DNA of 64,000 nt from Dendrophyllia cribrosa (taxonomy: Eukaryota; Cnidaria; Anthozoa; Scleractinia; Dendrophylliidae), in the NCBI GenBank assembly GCA_024195265.1, contig JAJLRJ010000010.1, positions 20,526,284 through 20,590,283 on the forward strand. Reading direction: 5' to 3'. This document shows, piece by piece, positions 63,600-64,000 of the stretch. Made by a program: the position numbers and the translations under genes. Below the pieces are notes generated by a model, which worked only from the letters and a program-made list of their open reading frames with translations, was not told where the DNA came from and ran no database searches. Numbering within the stretch: the first letter of the stretch is position 1; every line of letters begins with the position of its first letter.

Positions 63600-64000
63600 T
63601 AAAATTCTGAGCAGGTCTGCTGGATTCAAGTAAGACTAATTCTGGATTAACTGCTTATCATATCTTTAATAATAGCATACCATTGTCCATGACAGTTTAA
63701 TTTAAATTAGTGTTAATCAGGCTTGAAACAACTCTGCTCTGTATTGCAGTTTAGCTATATTCCTGGACATAATTATTTAATGAGATCGACAATCGATGAA
63801 TCCCTGTGTTTATACAAGCAATCCCTAAATTTAAAATTATGGACCTATGTTGCAAGTCTGCGATCTACAGGTCTCTTGGAATTCCAGCTTGCTTTTACGA
63901 CGTGACTTTTATGTTTCTGGCATTAATCTCTGTATATTATAAACAGCCTTATCAGTATCATGACTCGGAAATATATTCAGACAGATCGAGCGACCCCACA
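63600..64000. other. Window end, no gene recognised
   Basis: The short plus-strand frame at 63723-63905 has no homology I recognise. Confidence 0.3.

Overview
The window looks like nuclear DNA of a cnidarian, most likely a stony coral. Host genes are sparse and intron-rich. Introns and intergenic DNA are packed with small inverted-repeat elements, tRNA-like SINE sequences and decayed LINE, BEL and Harbinger copies. A Penelope-like retroelement with a GIY-YIG endonuclease and a hammerhead-like ribozyme is also present. The species call is inference; no rRNA, CRISPR array or bacterial operon was seen.

Host genes. (1) TSEN15, a tRNA-splicing endonuclease subunit, is a single exon on the minus strand at 6168-6683. 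(2) ZNHIT1, an SRCAP/SWR1 chromatin-remodelling subunit, starts head-to-head with it only 71 bp away. It runs over six exons to 19200, and every splice phase could be followed. Its last intron has the AT-AC signals of the minor (U12) spliceosome. (3) A 724-residue C2H2 zinc-finger gene lies on the minus strand at 24476-26650. (4) A single-pass receptor with LDLR-type YWTD propeller, EGF, fibronectin III and transmembrane exons lies on the minus strand from 57299 to 38356. It is probably incomplete at its 5' end, and at least one internal exon was not found.

Mobile DNA by region. 1-6010: a 9-bp-TSD element with G/C-tract ends, then a 4.9 kb head-to-head inverted Penelope composite with a 15 bp target-site duplication and one intact 903-residue ORF. 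6.8-19.1 kb (ZNHIT1 introns): a 5.15 kb composite with 132 bp inverted ends, holding four further elements and a RecQ-like fragment. 20.0-21.4 kb: a four-deep nest of elements. 21.5-38.2 kb: hAT-like, pogo-like, piggyBac-like and foldback elements, plus the remnant of a second inverted Penelope copy. 39.3-42.3 kb: a repeat dense in GCGTATG motifs, an RTE-type LINE tail and more foldbacks. 47.4-57.0 kb: two arrays of the same 22 bp satellite flank a block with a Harbinger transposase/Myb pair and a deleted LINE. 57.9-63.6 kb: a graveyard of L1-type, CR1/jockey-type and BEL fragments, then a second Harbinger transposase/Myb pair.

Functional links are limited. TSEN15 and ZNHIT1 probably share one promoter. 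Each Harbinger transposase has its Myb-like partner convergent to it. In the Penelope composite both arms keep the ribozyme at their outer (3') ends.
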